DNA of 64,000 nucleotides from Coniella vitis (taxonomy: Eukaryota; Ascomycota; Sordariomycetes; Diaporthales; Schizoparmaceae). Of the stretch, positions 54,316 through 64,000 are shown piece by piece; within the stretch, counting starts at the first letter, position 1; each line of letters begins with the position of its first letter. The position numbers were made by a program, and so were the translations under genes. Under the pieces are notes generated by a model that was not told the origin of the DNA, did not search any database, and saw nothing but the letters and a program-made list of their open reading frames with translations. Where the stretch lies: positions 2,771,001-2,835,000 of the forward strand of contig WUJK01000001.1 in assembly GCA_011317545.1 (NCBI GenBank). Reading direction: 5' to 3'.

Positions 54316-57300
54316 GATTCAGTCAGTATAGAGACGCCATTAGGAACTTGAGTCGAGACATGTGTGTAAAGGAAGGCAACAAAACTCACCCTCTAAACGG
54401 ATATAACAGATACCAAATCATTACCAGCTGAGCCGATGTTGCCCCGGATATGAAGTAAGCGGTGGAGACAGATCTTGACCACAATGACAGCTCATGCTTG
54501 ACTCAAAGTGGCAGCGTTCTGACTTGCGGAAAGAAACAGGATCCGTTCAATATGGCCTATGCAAAAGCGTGGGTATCGAGACTGTGGATACGACGCAGAT
54601 CGACAAATTTCCGATCAGTTTGCGGAACCGCTTCGAGAGATCTGCTATAGTCTGGCTGTTTTTGGGAAACACAAGGAACAGACTTTGAGCTTGAGAGGAA
54701 CTGGTCAGAATTGGCGGTCACAGTCGGCGCTTGAAAGCAGTTGTTGGGCATTGGGCGAACCTGAATTTGGCGGTCGAGAAGAGGGCTCCTTTCGGGTTGG
54801 ATTTTGTCGGATTATATGGAAAACAAAGGAACAAAAAAGTGGTAACCCCCAAACTCAGCCCAACGGTAGACGGAACACGTAAAGGGAGCGTGCTAGATAC
54901 CAATAGCTCGAGCTGACTAAGTTAGGGTCGGGTTGTGTTAACATTCATCACAAGCCAGGTTGCAGGGTCTCGCAGAGTGATTGATGAGGGGCCCAAACAG
55001 GACGCGCCAAGGCCGTTGTGGCGGAGGCAATTATATGGGTTCCAGGTTCGGAGTCGATAGCCACGTACTGTACTCGAATAGACGCGACTGTGGCCGGAAG
55101 ACACAAGGATCGGCGAAATGGCGGGCGCGCGAGATGAGATGCAACGGCCACAGCAGCTCAAGGCTTGCCTTCCGAGACGAGTACAGGGTGAAGAAGGCTG
55201 GCGCATTAGCTGGCAAGCCAGTCCGCTGATTCGACCTCCACCAGGAAGCTTTCGATGATCCGGTGAAGATATAGCTGGCTGCTACGGCCGCAGAGTCGTG
55301 GTGAACAAGCGGATACTCGGAATGTACTGTGAGTAAGTGCAGCCTACCAGAGTGCAAGTCGAGCCGAGCCAGATATATGCAAGCGCCCAGGAGCCGCGAC
55401 AGGGATTTCCTTCTACTCTTGCCTGATCGGAACAGAGGCAGGCCGTTGGGTCGCGGAGGTGCGTAAGTAGCCAAGCGTCTTCCAAACAGTACCAAGATGT
55501 GCGCAGGCTTTGTTCGAGCAGTTTTGAGAATAAGTCGAGCGTTGGAAGGACGAGGGCGGCGGCGGAGGTGGGGTGAGCGCTCGGGATCGGTCGAACAAAG
55601 AATTGGCACCAGTTGATCTGGGGGCGCGCGTTCTTGGGTTGGTCTGGGTGGTGCGCTGAGCGGGTCGCAAGAGTGTGAACAATGTCGTCAATGGCAGCCC
55701 CGTAATGATGGCTTGTTCCGGGGCAGCGGCAAGCCAGAGCAAGGATGCCACCGCGACAGCGACAGCCAGCGTCGAGTAAAAGTCTGTTGGCCAGCACGGG
55801 AGCACGGGCCCTTGCCAAGATGCAGCGCTGCGAGAGGGCAGAAAGCGCAAGGCTCAAAGGCTGATGAAGGTGCCACAGTCCAAAGCAAGGTACAAGCACA
55901 CTTGCAAAGCGGCCGAGCGAGAGATTCTGGTTCGAGACGCAGAAATAAAATCCTATACTGCGAGGTGTGGCCCGAGTCTCTGCTTCTGCAACTGGTTGGT
56001 GTTCAGCGCAAGGCAATATAAAGCCAGCCCTAGCAGTCGCAAATAAGTCTAGCTGGTAGCAGAGCGCACTCGCTACTTGGAAGCGAGCAGCACAGGCCTC
56101 GGCCTATTTCTAGGAGGGCGTGGCCTGACGGGCTAGGCGGGTTTTAGTGGGTTCAGGCGGGTGTACTATGTGCATAGTACAGAACTGGGCAGAGCCAGGT
56201 ATCGGGTAGTAGAGGCCACTGCCAGAGATCAGGAGACAAAAAGACAAACAAACAGGAAATATCATGCAAGCAGCTGGCTCGCATGAGAGGTGAGAGAACA
56301 ACGAGGATGTCTGGATTTCTGTATGTATGTCTGAATGTGCATTCGATGCAACTCTGTGAGTCTGCAAGCACGCAGTGTGACACGGCCAAGGCTGAGCATC
56401 TCGGTGGTCCGTTGGCTTGGGAAATCGCCAATCGCAGAATATGATTGGGTTTGGGCCTGAGTATGCTAGACTGACTAGGTAGGTACTCAGATACTTACCC
56501 GGGTAGTGAATGCAGTGAGCCACGAGGCGGAAGAAGGGTTAATGAACCTTCTGCTAGCGAAAACGCGTCGAAGCGAAAGGCTCCCATTGAGGCTGAAAGG
56601 CGTCGCTGCCATCGTCTCCCACAGCTAGCGACAACCGAAAGGAAACATGCAATATGGAAAGCGCCTTGGAAGGAAAAGAACAGCAAGAGTTTGAGAAGAC
56701 AAAAACAGAAGGGGCGGGGATCGGCCCAGCTCGAGCTTCTCAGCTTCCAGCTCCATGGCAGTCTCCATGGCAGTCAACTGATGCGCTGCCCAACTTGGAG
56801 CTTCCATTAGCATTGCTGCTATGTATGCGGCTTCTCACGCCACGCCACGCCGTTGCATCTCGACCAGGCAGTTGACATGCGCCAGATTCAGATCCGGAGC
56901 TCCGTGCTGCGCTGCTCATCATCGCGCAGCCTCTGGCCAGCTCGGATCGCCTTGAGAAGCCATCGTCGCGGCAGCGTCGCCATTAGCTGTCGTGCATTGG
57001 GCGTGTGATACTTGCGTCGTGCGAGCGGAAATCTCATTCAAGGAGACAATTCGAATCGAGTCTGGTCCGCAAAAATGCTGGCTGGTTGCGATTATGTCTC
57101 GCGAGTCGACAGCTGTATCCTCGATGGAGAATGCGTTCACAGGCAGTGATGCAAAGAGTTTGGGGAGGTGGTTGATGTTTTATTTTCGACTCCCTTTTTT
57201 ATTCTCCCGTTCCCTTAATCCTCCTGTCTCTCTACTATGTATATGATTCATCCCGACCCCCGCCTAAGCATCGTCGCGGTTTTGGGTGATGTTCCAGCAG

Positions 57301-57885
57301 CCCTTAGCGCAAGGGGACAGTTGCAGCTGTCAGGCCACTTGTGCCACTAATCAGCCCATTCTACCGTCATGCAGCGACCCTCGCAGTGCCTGCAGAGCCC
57401 GTCAGTGCCTGTGGGTGTGCCCCAAGGTGCCCGTGCCCCCCTGTGACAGCCGCCCCGTCCTCACTGCAGCCCGCTAGAAGGCCGCCTGTGATTGGGTGCT
57501 GCCAGAGCCCCAATGCACTTGCCGCTGTGTTCAAGGGCCCTGCAATACTATCATGTACTATTTATATATGCAACAGGCCCAAAAAAAAATTTACTATGAG
57601 AAGGCAAAACACGTTCCACACAAGATTCCTATTCGTGGGGACCTACCTCCACTAGTAAGTACTTCTCTCGATTCTATGCTTGCAGAGAACTTCAACATCT
57701 AGCTCAGACTCGAATACGCCCGCCGTGCCGGGCCGTGTCTAGCGCCAAACTCAAAATAGCAATACCAAGGTCCTCGTTGGCCAGACGACTCTCCATCCAC
57801 AAGGCTGCCGCAGGTCCCAACCAGCCGAGCCTTGATTACCCCCATTAGGAGCCTCGTCCATCGGTCGACAATCTCTGCGCTCATC
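54316..57885. other. 3.6-kb divergent gene-free region, SCAP / JMJD7-like
   Basis: Between outward-facing starts. Overlapping minus frames near 55.0-56.0 kb (longest 244 codons) begin with TTG and lack family features. It contains an 18-bp palindrome GTACTATG-TG-CATAGTAC at 56163-56180 and TACTATGTA at 57233. No RNA gene recognised. Confidence 0.45.
56163..56180. repeat. 18-bp palindrome GTACTATG-TG-CATAGTAC
   Basis: Perfect 8-bp arms around a 2-nt centre, and a member of the dispersed TACTATGTA motif family. Confidence 0.85.
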
Positions 57886-59313
57886 ATGGACGATGATTCG
57901 GATCCAATAGCGGCTCTGCTCACTACATATAATGAGCTGAATTCACCAATCATCGAGGAGCTGGATGAAGAACCTAGTCCTCTCGAGTTCATGCGTTATG
58001 TCGCCAGAAATACGCCCTTTGTCGTGAGAAATGGCGCTCAAGACTGGAATGCCACCAGAGTATGGACAGCAGATTACCTCAGAAATTTTTTGCGCGAACA
58101 CAAGGTCAATGTCGCCGTCACTCCAGAAGGGTGAGCAGATTCTGACCACTTGTACCGTGATATTTGGCCCGTCCGAGCCTCAGGTCACCCCTCCTCGACT
58201 ACTCACCTACCACTCATCATTTGTCGGGTCTGACAAGTTTGTTATATCCGTAGAAATGCCGACTGTCCCACACTGCACACCAGTGGTGAGTTGGTTTTTG
58301 CAAAGCCATGGGAAGAGGACCAACCGTTCCCCGAATTTCTGGACTATATACAACACCAGGAGCTGAATCCCTCCAGTCATCTGTCTACAGAGATTCGTTA
58401 TGCTCAAACGCGTAAGTAAACGCAAGCCATCATCAAGCTATGATGTCAACCGGTCTGATAATGCAAACCGTAAAGAAAATGACAATTTGAGGCACGAATA
58501 CGTGTCCCTGTTTGATCAAGTTCAACGAGACATCCCTTTTGCCAGAATCGCCCTCGAAAAAGAGCCAGACGCAATCAACATGTGGTAAGCGCTCATTTAC
58601 GCGTGCATTGGCTACCAGTCTCCCCTCTGTTTCTGCTATTTACTTGATACTTCCGCAGCTGAGTGGAAACTGATACAAAAGCCTCGCACTTGCAGGATAG
58701 GCAATTCTCATTCTGTGACCGCAATGCATTTAGACAATTACGAAAACATTTATGTGCAAATACAGGGACAGAAGCACTTTGTTCTGCTGCCACCTCACTG
58801 TCATCCTTGCGTCAATAAGAAGTCTCTTCCACCGGCCACCTATGCGAGAAGTAGCCAAGGGGACAGTCTTGAGCTTATTATGGATTCTTCAGAAAATGGA
58901 GACGGAGTGCAACCTGTTCCATTTGCCATATGGGATCCAGATCATCCAGACGCAAACGCAACTCCGTACTCGAGACTGGCTCAGCCGGTGCGTGTAACTT
59001 TGAACAAGGGAGATATGCTTTACCTGCCTGCCATGTGGTCCGTCCTCCATCATTTCTTCAATGTTACAACTTGCTGTCTTCCAAGGTTAACCAAATATAC
59101 GCTACAGGTACCACAAAGTTTCTCAATCTTGCTCAGAAGAAGGCATCTGCGTGGCCGTCAACTACTGGTAATAAAGGATCCCAAAATTAACCTTTTTCTA
59201 GGGACAGCTTTTGCTAAGTAGGTACCAGGTACGATATGGAGTTCAGCGGTCCGCTGTTCCCTTTGTCATCCTTTGTAAGGTCAATCACCGTACCTCAAGG
59301 GACTTCTCAATAG
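57886..59313 (+). CDS. JmjC-domain oxygenase, JMJD7-like
   Basis: Six exons: 57886-58130, 58254-58411, 58476-58584, 58696-59037, 59108-59167 and 59229-59313. Every junction is in phase and the product has 332 aa, near the 316 aa of human JMJD7. The cupin core carries the Fe(II) ligands His182 and Asp184 (AMHLDNYENIY) and His287 (WYHKVSQ). The domain is preceded by TPFVVRNGAQDW, with QGQKHFVLLPP in the middle. JMJD7 hydroxylates Lys of the DRG/Rbg GTPases using 2-oxoglutarate; earlier annotation often calls these proteins phospholipase A2 by read-through in animals. The intron at 59038 has a weak donor GTCCGT, accepted because it alone joins W to YHKVSQ. The last two introns are short (70 and 61 nt). 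Confidence 0.92.
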
Positions 59314-59658
59314 CGAATCGAAGGCGTGACTCCCAAGCTTGCCTGTCACTTGGGCTTCATAAGTGGCTCCTTGACTACTCGATTGCCGCAATCGATAACT
59401 TCCTCTAGCATACACTACTTGAACGATCCCCAACCTTCATATGACGAGTATTCTTTCCAGGAGCCACCCGCAGGAAATACCACATGACGCTGACTATGTG
59501 TCCGACGCATGATTGTGCTTCCCGACTGGTCATATGAAACCGTATTCCTGAATTATCGTCCATCCAAATAGGTCTTTTGCTTGACACTGGGATTTTGTAC
59601 ACTTCAGTCTGCATGCTCCTCCACCACGTCTGCTCTGGTTGGCACTGCCTTTCTTGGC
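59314..59658. other. Convergent intergenic region, JMJD7-like / SANT protein
   Basis: 345 nt between converging genes, no feature recognised. Confidence 0.5.
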
Positions 59659-60945
59659 TCAGTAGTCATCAGGCTTGTCTCCTTCACCAAGCTTCCACTT
59701 GAGAACTTCTTCGGGCACAAGGCGATCTGTGAAGTTGGCGAATTCGGCCTGTATGTGCAACCAGCGATTGGTTGCATGTCGATAGTTGGCCAGGGCTAGC
59801 AACACGCAGTCATCCTCAGAGAATTTGTCATCTGGCTCTGGAATAGTGACTCGTCCGGCGCGATGGTCTTTGATGAGCTGCGTGGCATTTTGTCCGATAT
59901 ATGCCTTGATGGCCGTTTTGTCAACAGCCTCATCAAAGTCAGGCACATCGGGTGCAGCTGCGGGCTCAGCTGCAGACGCTATGGCGGTGGCGCCCAGGTG
60001 TGCATCCTCCTTATTCTTTTTCCGTGTCTTGGGAGAGTATTTTGGCTGTTTCTTTTTGAGCTTCTTGCGTGATGTGCCAATTGCCTTCTTCTTGCTGTCC
60101 TCTAGTTTCTCATCTGAACTGCTGCTTGCAATTATGGCGCCAGTATCCGAGGCTGCGTCAACATCCTCGCTGCTCTTACCAACGACGACGTTGCCGTCGT
60201 CGTCGTCGCCATCATCCTGGCCTGGAATCTTGGTGCCGATACTTTTGAGGTGCTTGTAGTGTTTCTTGATCTGAGCCTTGGGACGCTTCATGGTTTCGGA
60301 GATGTCATTCCATGTTTCGCCGTTGTTTTTGAGGACGAGCAGCTGAAATTCCTCCGACGGCGTGAATGTGTCGTCGACGTCCAAGCCCGCCGCGCGGATC
60401 TTCAAATTAGCCAGAATGTCGCGTACTTTGGAGGAAGCGTCTGTCGCGCTTTCCTCTCCGTCCGAGGGCGGCTCTACAAGACGTTTGTCATGTTTGCGCT
60501 TCCTGGCGGAGGGCGCTGTCTGCTGGTGCGTCGCCTCGGACTCCTGTGGCTGCTTCGCGACGCGGTGTTTGTGTTTCTGGCTCTTCTTCTTGCACTCGAC
60601 AGTGGGTGCAGGTTTCTTTTGCAGCTTGCTCTTGGCCGTCTTCTTGCCAAGTAAGGGCTGCGCGTCTGCTTCATCCTCGTCGTCAGTGTCAGTCGCATCT
60701 TTGTCCTTGCTATCTATCCCCTCAGGCTCCTTTGTTTTACAGCCGCTGCTGTGCTTCCCGTTCTTCTTCTCATCCTTGCTTTTGTTGACGGCAAATGCGG
60801 CGTTTGGGTTGTCGCGGCAGCTGCGTTTTGGTACAAGGATGGGCGCGTTTCCGGGGAGGAAGAAGTTGAGAGGTTGGATGTTGCATTCGTTGGCGGGGAT
60901 GCGGTCGCCGTTGCGGTCGCGGATGGAATAGCCTTGCAATGGCAT
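59659..60945 (-). CDS. SANT/Myb-like nuclear-type protein, uncharacterised
   Basis: Single exon, 428 aa. The first ~50 residues (MPLQGYSIRDRNGDRIPANE) look ordered. A charged Lys/Asp/Glu stretch follows. A Myb/SANT-like helix set lies about 192-237: TFTPSEEFQLLVLKNNGETWN followed by ISETMKRPKAQIKKHYKHL. A second acidic and basic linker follows. The end (about 375-422) is again SANT-like, with KFSEDDCVLLALANYRHATN and WLHIQAEFANFTDRL. Two spaced helix-turn-helix-like units suggest DNA or histone binding, but I recognise no named family. Composition indicates a nuclear protein. Convergent with the JMJD7-like gene. Confidence 0.8.
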   Translation of the reverse strand: MPLQGYSIRDRNGDRIPANECNIQPLNFFLPGNAPILVPKRSCRDNPNAAFAVNKSKDEKKNGKHSSGCKTKEPEGIDSKDKDATDTDDEDEADAQPLLGKKTAKSKLQKKPAPTVECKKKSQKHKHRVAKQPQESEATHQQTAPSARKRKHDKRLVEPPSDGEESATDASSKVRDILANLKIRAAGLDVDDTFTPSEEFQLLVLKNNGETWNDISETMKRPKAQIKKHYKHLKSIGTKIPGQDDGDDDDGNVVVGKSSEDVDAASDTGAIIASSSSDEKLEDSKKKAIGTSRKKLKKKQPKYSPKTRKKNKEDAHLGATAIASAAEPAAAPDVPDFDEAVDKTAIKAYIGQNATQLIKDHRAGRVTIPEPDDKFSEDDCVLLALANYRHATNRWLHIQAEFANFTDRLVPEEVLKWKLGEGDKPDDY

Positions 60946-63164
60946 TTTCGTCTTCCTGAATGATTGATTGCCTTAATGGAGACGTGATCGGGATACGTCA
61001 GCAATTCCTTTCATGGGTTTGTTTGAATGAACTTCATGAAAGATTATTTTGAGAGGTCGTAAAAGGGGAGAGAGGCTGGGGACAAAAGCCGTTTTTGGAT
61101 AAGGTTGTCTATGAGAGACGGGGAGGTGGCACGGTCGTGGTCGTCTAGGGGAATTGCACCAACGATAGTGGAAGGGGAGAGGGCACCTGGGAGATAGTAG
61201 CCCGGTGTCTTCTGCCTCACTTTTCCCATAGCTCAATATCAGATATCAGGCTCTGGGTGGGAAGATCAATCTGATATTGGCGAAGAGTATGCACCGTTAG
61301 CAGACAACAAGCAATTGAAGGTCAGCGAGTGCATCTTAATCGTATTTTTCAAGTAGCGCGAGTCTTGATTTCCTCGCATCGAAGAAAAGCATATATGAAT
61401 TCAGACCTTCATTATCAGTCCATGATGACAGAATTCAAAAGCACGTCAGTTGCCCGAGTTCGAGGTACATATAATGTTTGAGTAAACTTAAATTAGCTTT
61501 CATCCTATGAATCTCAGATTACTTCTTCATATTTTCTTGACTAAAGAAATGGGAAAAAAGAAGAGAAGTCAACATTGTACTCTTCCATAGTTTGCGCGGT
61601 AAGGTTGAACTGTTATGCTCCAATACCACCATCTGAATCCTGGTTGCCTGGACCTCTTCATCCAAGCTAGAACACTTTTACTCAAAGACAGAATTTAAGG
61701 TTGGGGACAGCAGAGGCTGAAGGGTTGGAAGAGAAATGATTCAAAACCGTCATATATTTGTGAAACAAAAGGTAGGTAGCCAACGTCCCAATGATTGAAC
61801 CTCTAAATCCTAGGTCTTCCAAGACTTGTGTACATTATCGGCACAGTGTGTTATGTCAAACTTTATAGACATTAGAGCTAGTTTGGTTCCATGATGATGT
61901 GTTCATTTATTTGATCATTTGATTGAGGATGCTGCATAAGAATAAAAGTTCTTTGTAGCTCAAGCCCTTAAATGAAAGTATATGGAAAACATTCAAGATT
62001 GTAGATGCAAGTTCTTACTATATTTCTAGAAGAATATTATTATTTATCAATGCATACCATTCTACAGAGTCCACGAATTAATATTGAGTTACAATTGTTC
62101 TATATCAGCCCAGATGAATCATCTTGTATTGTGAATTTGCCATGTTGTCCGTAGTACACTTGCTCGAAATCACCCAGCCTCGATAAGAAATATCCAATAT
62201 TCGAGTAACCAATCCCAACAAACATGATAACATACAGCCTGATTTTCTAAAAAGAGTTTACATTCATGCATGCAACCCGAGTTGGATTTCGCTGTAACCC
62301 AAGACAGAGCTGAGGTCTATGAATAGGCCAAGTGCAGTCGACTAGTGGATGACTTTATAGCGGAGATATTCCGGATAGGATGGCATCTATAATATCAACG
62401 TTATAGGTACCATAGAGGTCTACCTCAGTACTTGGACCATGCCAACAAGCCAGTCCAGCTCAAGGACAGTACAGTAAGTGTTCACTTACAAGAAATGAAT
62501 TTCCGAGTTACAAGAACCACTTGAGAAAATCATCAAGTGTGTTCCTTCTGATTGCTTTACCTGCTTGGTGTTCCTGTTTTATACAAAGGACTTGGACTCC
62601 TGTGTCCAAAGTACCCGAAGGCTTCGGCCCCGAGTGGACGGAGGATGCACAGGCACTCTGGCACTGAAGCGCTAGCGGGGGTGGTCCTTGTGGGGCAATC
62701 GACAGTGTTCGAACCCCGCTCCTGCAGTGTTGACACTGGTGGATACTTAAGTAGATACCCAAGTACCTAGTACCTAAGTAAGTCTCGTGGGTCAAAATGA
62801 GGTTCTCACCGATGGGACTGATTTTGTCTTTTAAGTGTGCACATCGTCTTATTTCCGGGGCGATTTTTCTTGAAAATAGCAAAATACATAATGCAATCAA
62901 GCTAGCTTTCAATGCTGCGACGAAAGGAGAAAATTCCAAGGATAAGATTGCTGAAATGGACTGGAGGCTGTAGAACGCTGATATGTGTTTGGAACTAAGA
63001 ATTGCTATGTATATCAAAAAAAAAAAAAAAAAAAAGGAAAAAAGGAAGACAGGAAATGCCTCCGAAGGTTGGAAGAAATCTCAATGCTAAGTTTCTTGCT
63101 CATTCTCCACTCACTCATAATCATTACATATCCGTCAGTTTGTTCGCAACCACATTACATTGTC
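60946..63164. other. Gene-free, partly AT-rich region
   Basis: 2.2 kb upstream of the SANT gene. From about 61.24 to 62.5 kb it is clearly richer in A+T than its surroundings, and no open frame of 60 codons is found on either strand. An A20 run lies at 63016-63035. A block at 62740-62782 mixes AAGTA and CCTAAGTA-type words. No RNA gene recognised. Confidence 0.5.
63016..63035. repeat. A20 homopolymer
   Basis: Twenty consecutive A residues followed by A/G-rich sequence, close to the 3' end of the last gene. Confidence 0.9.
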
Positions 63165-64000
63165 CTACTCCAATTCCCTCAGCTGGCCATCAGACTTGGT
63201 AGAAGACATCTCATGCACTGTTGTATGACGGGTTGTCGTGATATTTCCCTGTGAAGAATGAAATTTAGATTCCGTCGGCGAGAATCCGGCATTCTCCGTT
63301 GGCGGCGGCGATGGTGAATGGTAACTGTGCGTGAAGCTGGTTACGTTGCCACTCCCCACGCTCTGTGGAGGCGGCGGACTATCTGGGCTGCTCAAGGTTG
63401 AGCCGTGAATGCTATGCGTCTGGATGCTGTACGGAGGCTTTTGCATCGAGTTGCGGTCGTCGTAGCCACCATAACCGGACTGCACACCGCCATCGCCGCC
63501 GTGGGAGTACTGCTGCTGCTGCATTGCCGGTTGAGCTGAGTAGGCTGCGAATGCAGCAGCCGCATCTGGATTGTAGAAATGCTGTCCTTGACTGGCATTC
63601 GAGTTGTTGTTGTTGTTATTGTTGTTGCCCACTGGAACAACCGGCGTTTTGGTCTTTCGAGTCTTTCTGTAGATGAAGAACACTCCCAAACCGATGAGAG
63701 CCAGTACCGCTGCACCACCAACCGCTGCGCCAACAATTGTACCGACAGGCGTTGATTTATGGGATGAATTCACCACAGCAACCGTCGGTCCGGCCGTGCT
63801 CGTCGATGTGCTGCTGCTCCTGCTCGTGGAGGACTCGGAACTCTGCTCTGAGCTTGTGGTCGTGACTTCGGTACTCGACGCTGCCAGACTGTGGTCGATG
63901 GCCTGTAGCGTTATGACCTCGGAACCACCACAATTGTAGATTGTGTATCCGACCAAGTCTTCATATGTCAGAGTGACACAGACAGGGAATTCTTCCTCGG
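63165..64000 (-). CDS. Single-pass membrane protein with Ser/Thr-rich ectodomain, partial (N-terminus beyond the window)
   Basis: The frame is open from the right edge to the stop at 63165; the 5' part lies outside. The visible ectodomain ends with a Cys-containing segment (FPVCVTLTYEDLVGYTIYNC), then a Ser/Thr-rich tract likely to be O-mannosylated. The membrane helix is VGTIVGAAVGGAAVLALIGL, followed by the basic stop RKTRKTK. The cytoplasmic tail is long and low in complexity (eight Asn, Gln, Tyr and Pro runs). This order is typical of fungal cell-surface sensors (Wsc or Mid2-like) and related proteins of unknown role. I cannot see the N-terminal domain, so the family is open. Confidence 0.8.
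   Translation of the reverse strand, partial: EEEFPVCVTLTYEDLVGYTIYNCGGSEVITLQAIDHSLAASSTEVTTTSSEQSSESSTSRSSSTSTSTAGPTVAVVNSSHKSTPVGTIVGAAVGGAAVLALIGLGVFFIYRKTRKTKTPVVPVGNNNNNNNNSNASQGQHFYNPDAAAAFAAYSAQPAMQQQQYSHGGDGGVQSGYGGYDDRNSMQKPPYSIQTHSIHGSTLSSPDSPPPPQSVGSGNVTSFTHSYHSPSPPPTENAGFSPTESKFHSSQGNITTTRHTTVHEMSSTKSDGQLRELE

Noticed and set aside
55282..56016. Minus frame of 244 codons upstream of SCAP
   Set aside because: It begins with TTG, overlaps other frames in the same region and looks like chance.
62690..62725. TTCGAACCCC sequence resembling a tRNA B box
   Set aside because: The flanking bases do not pair as a T stem and no matching A box or acceptor stem is seen.
1..64000. Transposons, CRISPR arrays and secondary-metabolite clusters
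   Set aside because: No transposase, reverse transcriptase, terminal repeats, regularly spaced repeats or backbone synthase genes were found on reading both strands.

Overview
The window is a stretch of a filamentous ascomycete nuclear chromosome. Short GT-AG introns (mostly 50-230 nt) interrupt many genes, and one GC-AG intron is present. The gene set is typical of Pezizomycotina: an EIS1-type eisosome protein, SCAP, an RFX factor, Mid1, an IGR-motif mitoribosomal protein and a scattered intron-less U6 snRNA gene. Overall protein character and intergenic style suggest Sordariomycetes, perhaps Hypocreales, but that rank is an inference from reading alone. I see no virus, intact transposon, CRISPR array, secondary-metabolite cluster or prokaryotic operon.

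I rebuilt 20 protein-coding genes, joining exons by splice signals and frame, plus one pol III RNA gene. In order: manganese-type CDF transporter (+); Mid1 calcium channel subunit (-); Yop1/DP1 ER-shaping protein (-); RFX transcription factor (+); monoacylglycerol lipase-like hydrolase (+); small mitochondrial membrane protein (-); RAMP4/Ysy6 (+); Lys-rich protein with a SMAP-like C-terminus (-); U6 snRNA (+); bZIP-like factor without a leucine zipper (-); mS41 mitoribosomal protein (-); SNF2-RING ATPase of the SHPRH/Irc20 type (+); divergent 14-3-3-like protein (-); Tyr/Ser phosphatase (-); Eis1 (+); Kin28/CDK7 kinase (+); recyclin-1 F-box protein (-); SCAP (-); JMJD7-like JmjC oxygenase (+); SANT/Myb-like protein (-); and a single-pass Ser/Thr-rich membrane protein cut by the right edge (-).

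The genes do not form one pathway. Several share a compartment: Yop1, RAMP4 and SCAP are ER proteins; Mid1, Eis1 and the last gene act at the cell surface; Kin28, SHPRH, RFX, the bZIP and the SANT protein are nuclear. Gene density is uneven. Compact blocks (26.4-34.2 kb, 40.9-54.3 kb) alternate with long gene-free tracts (20.9-26.4, 34.2-38.3, 54.3-57.9, 61.0-63.2 kb).

The clearest unexplained signal is a short near-palindromic motif, TACTATGTA or its complement TACATAGTA. It occurs more than 20 times in intergenic DNA or an intron, and I found none in an exon. The second is a perfect 25-bp hairpin between the mitochondrial protein gene and RAMP4. No convincing new multi-gene system was found.
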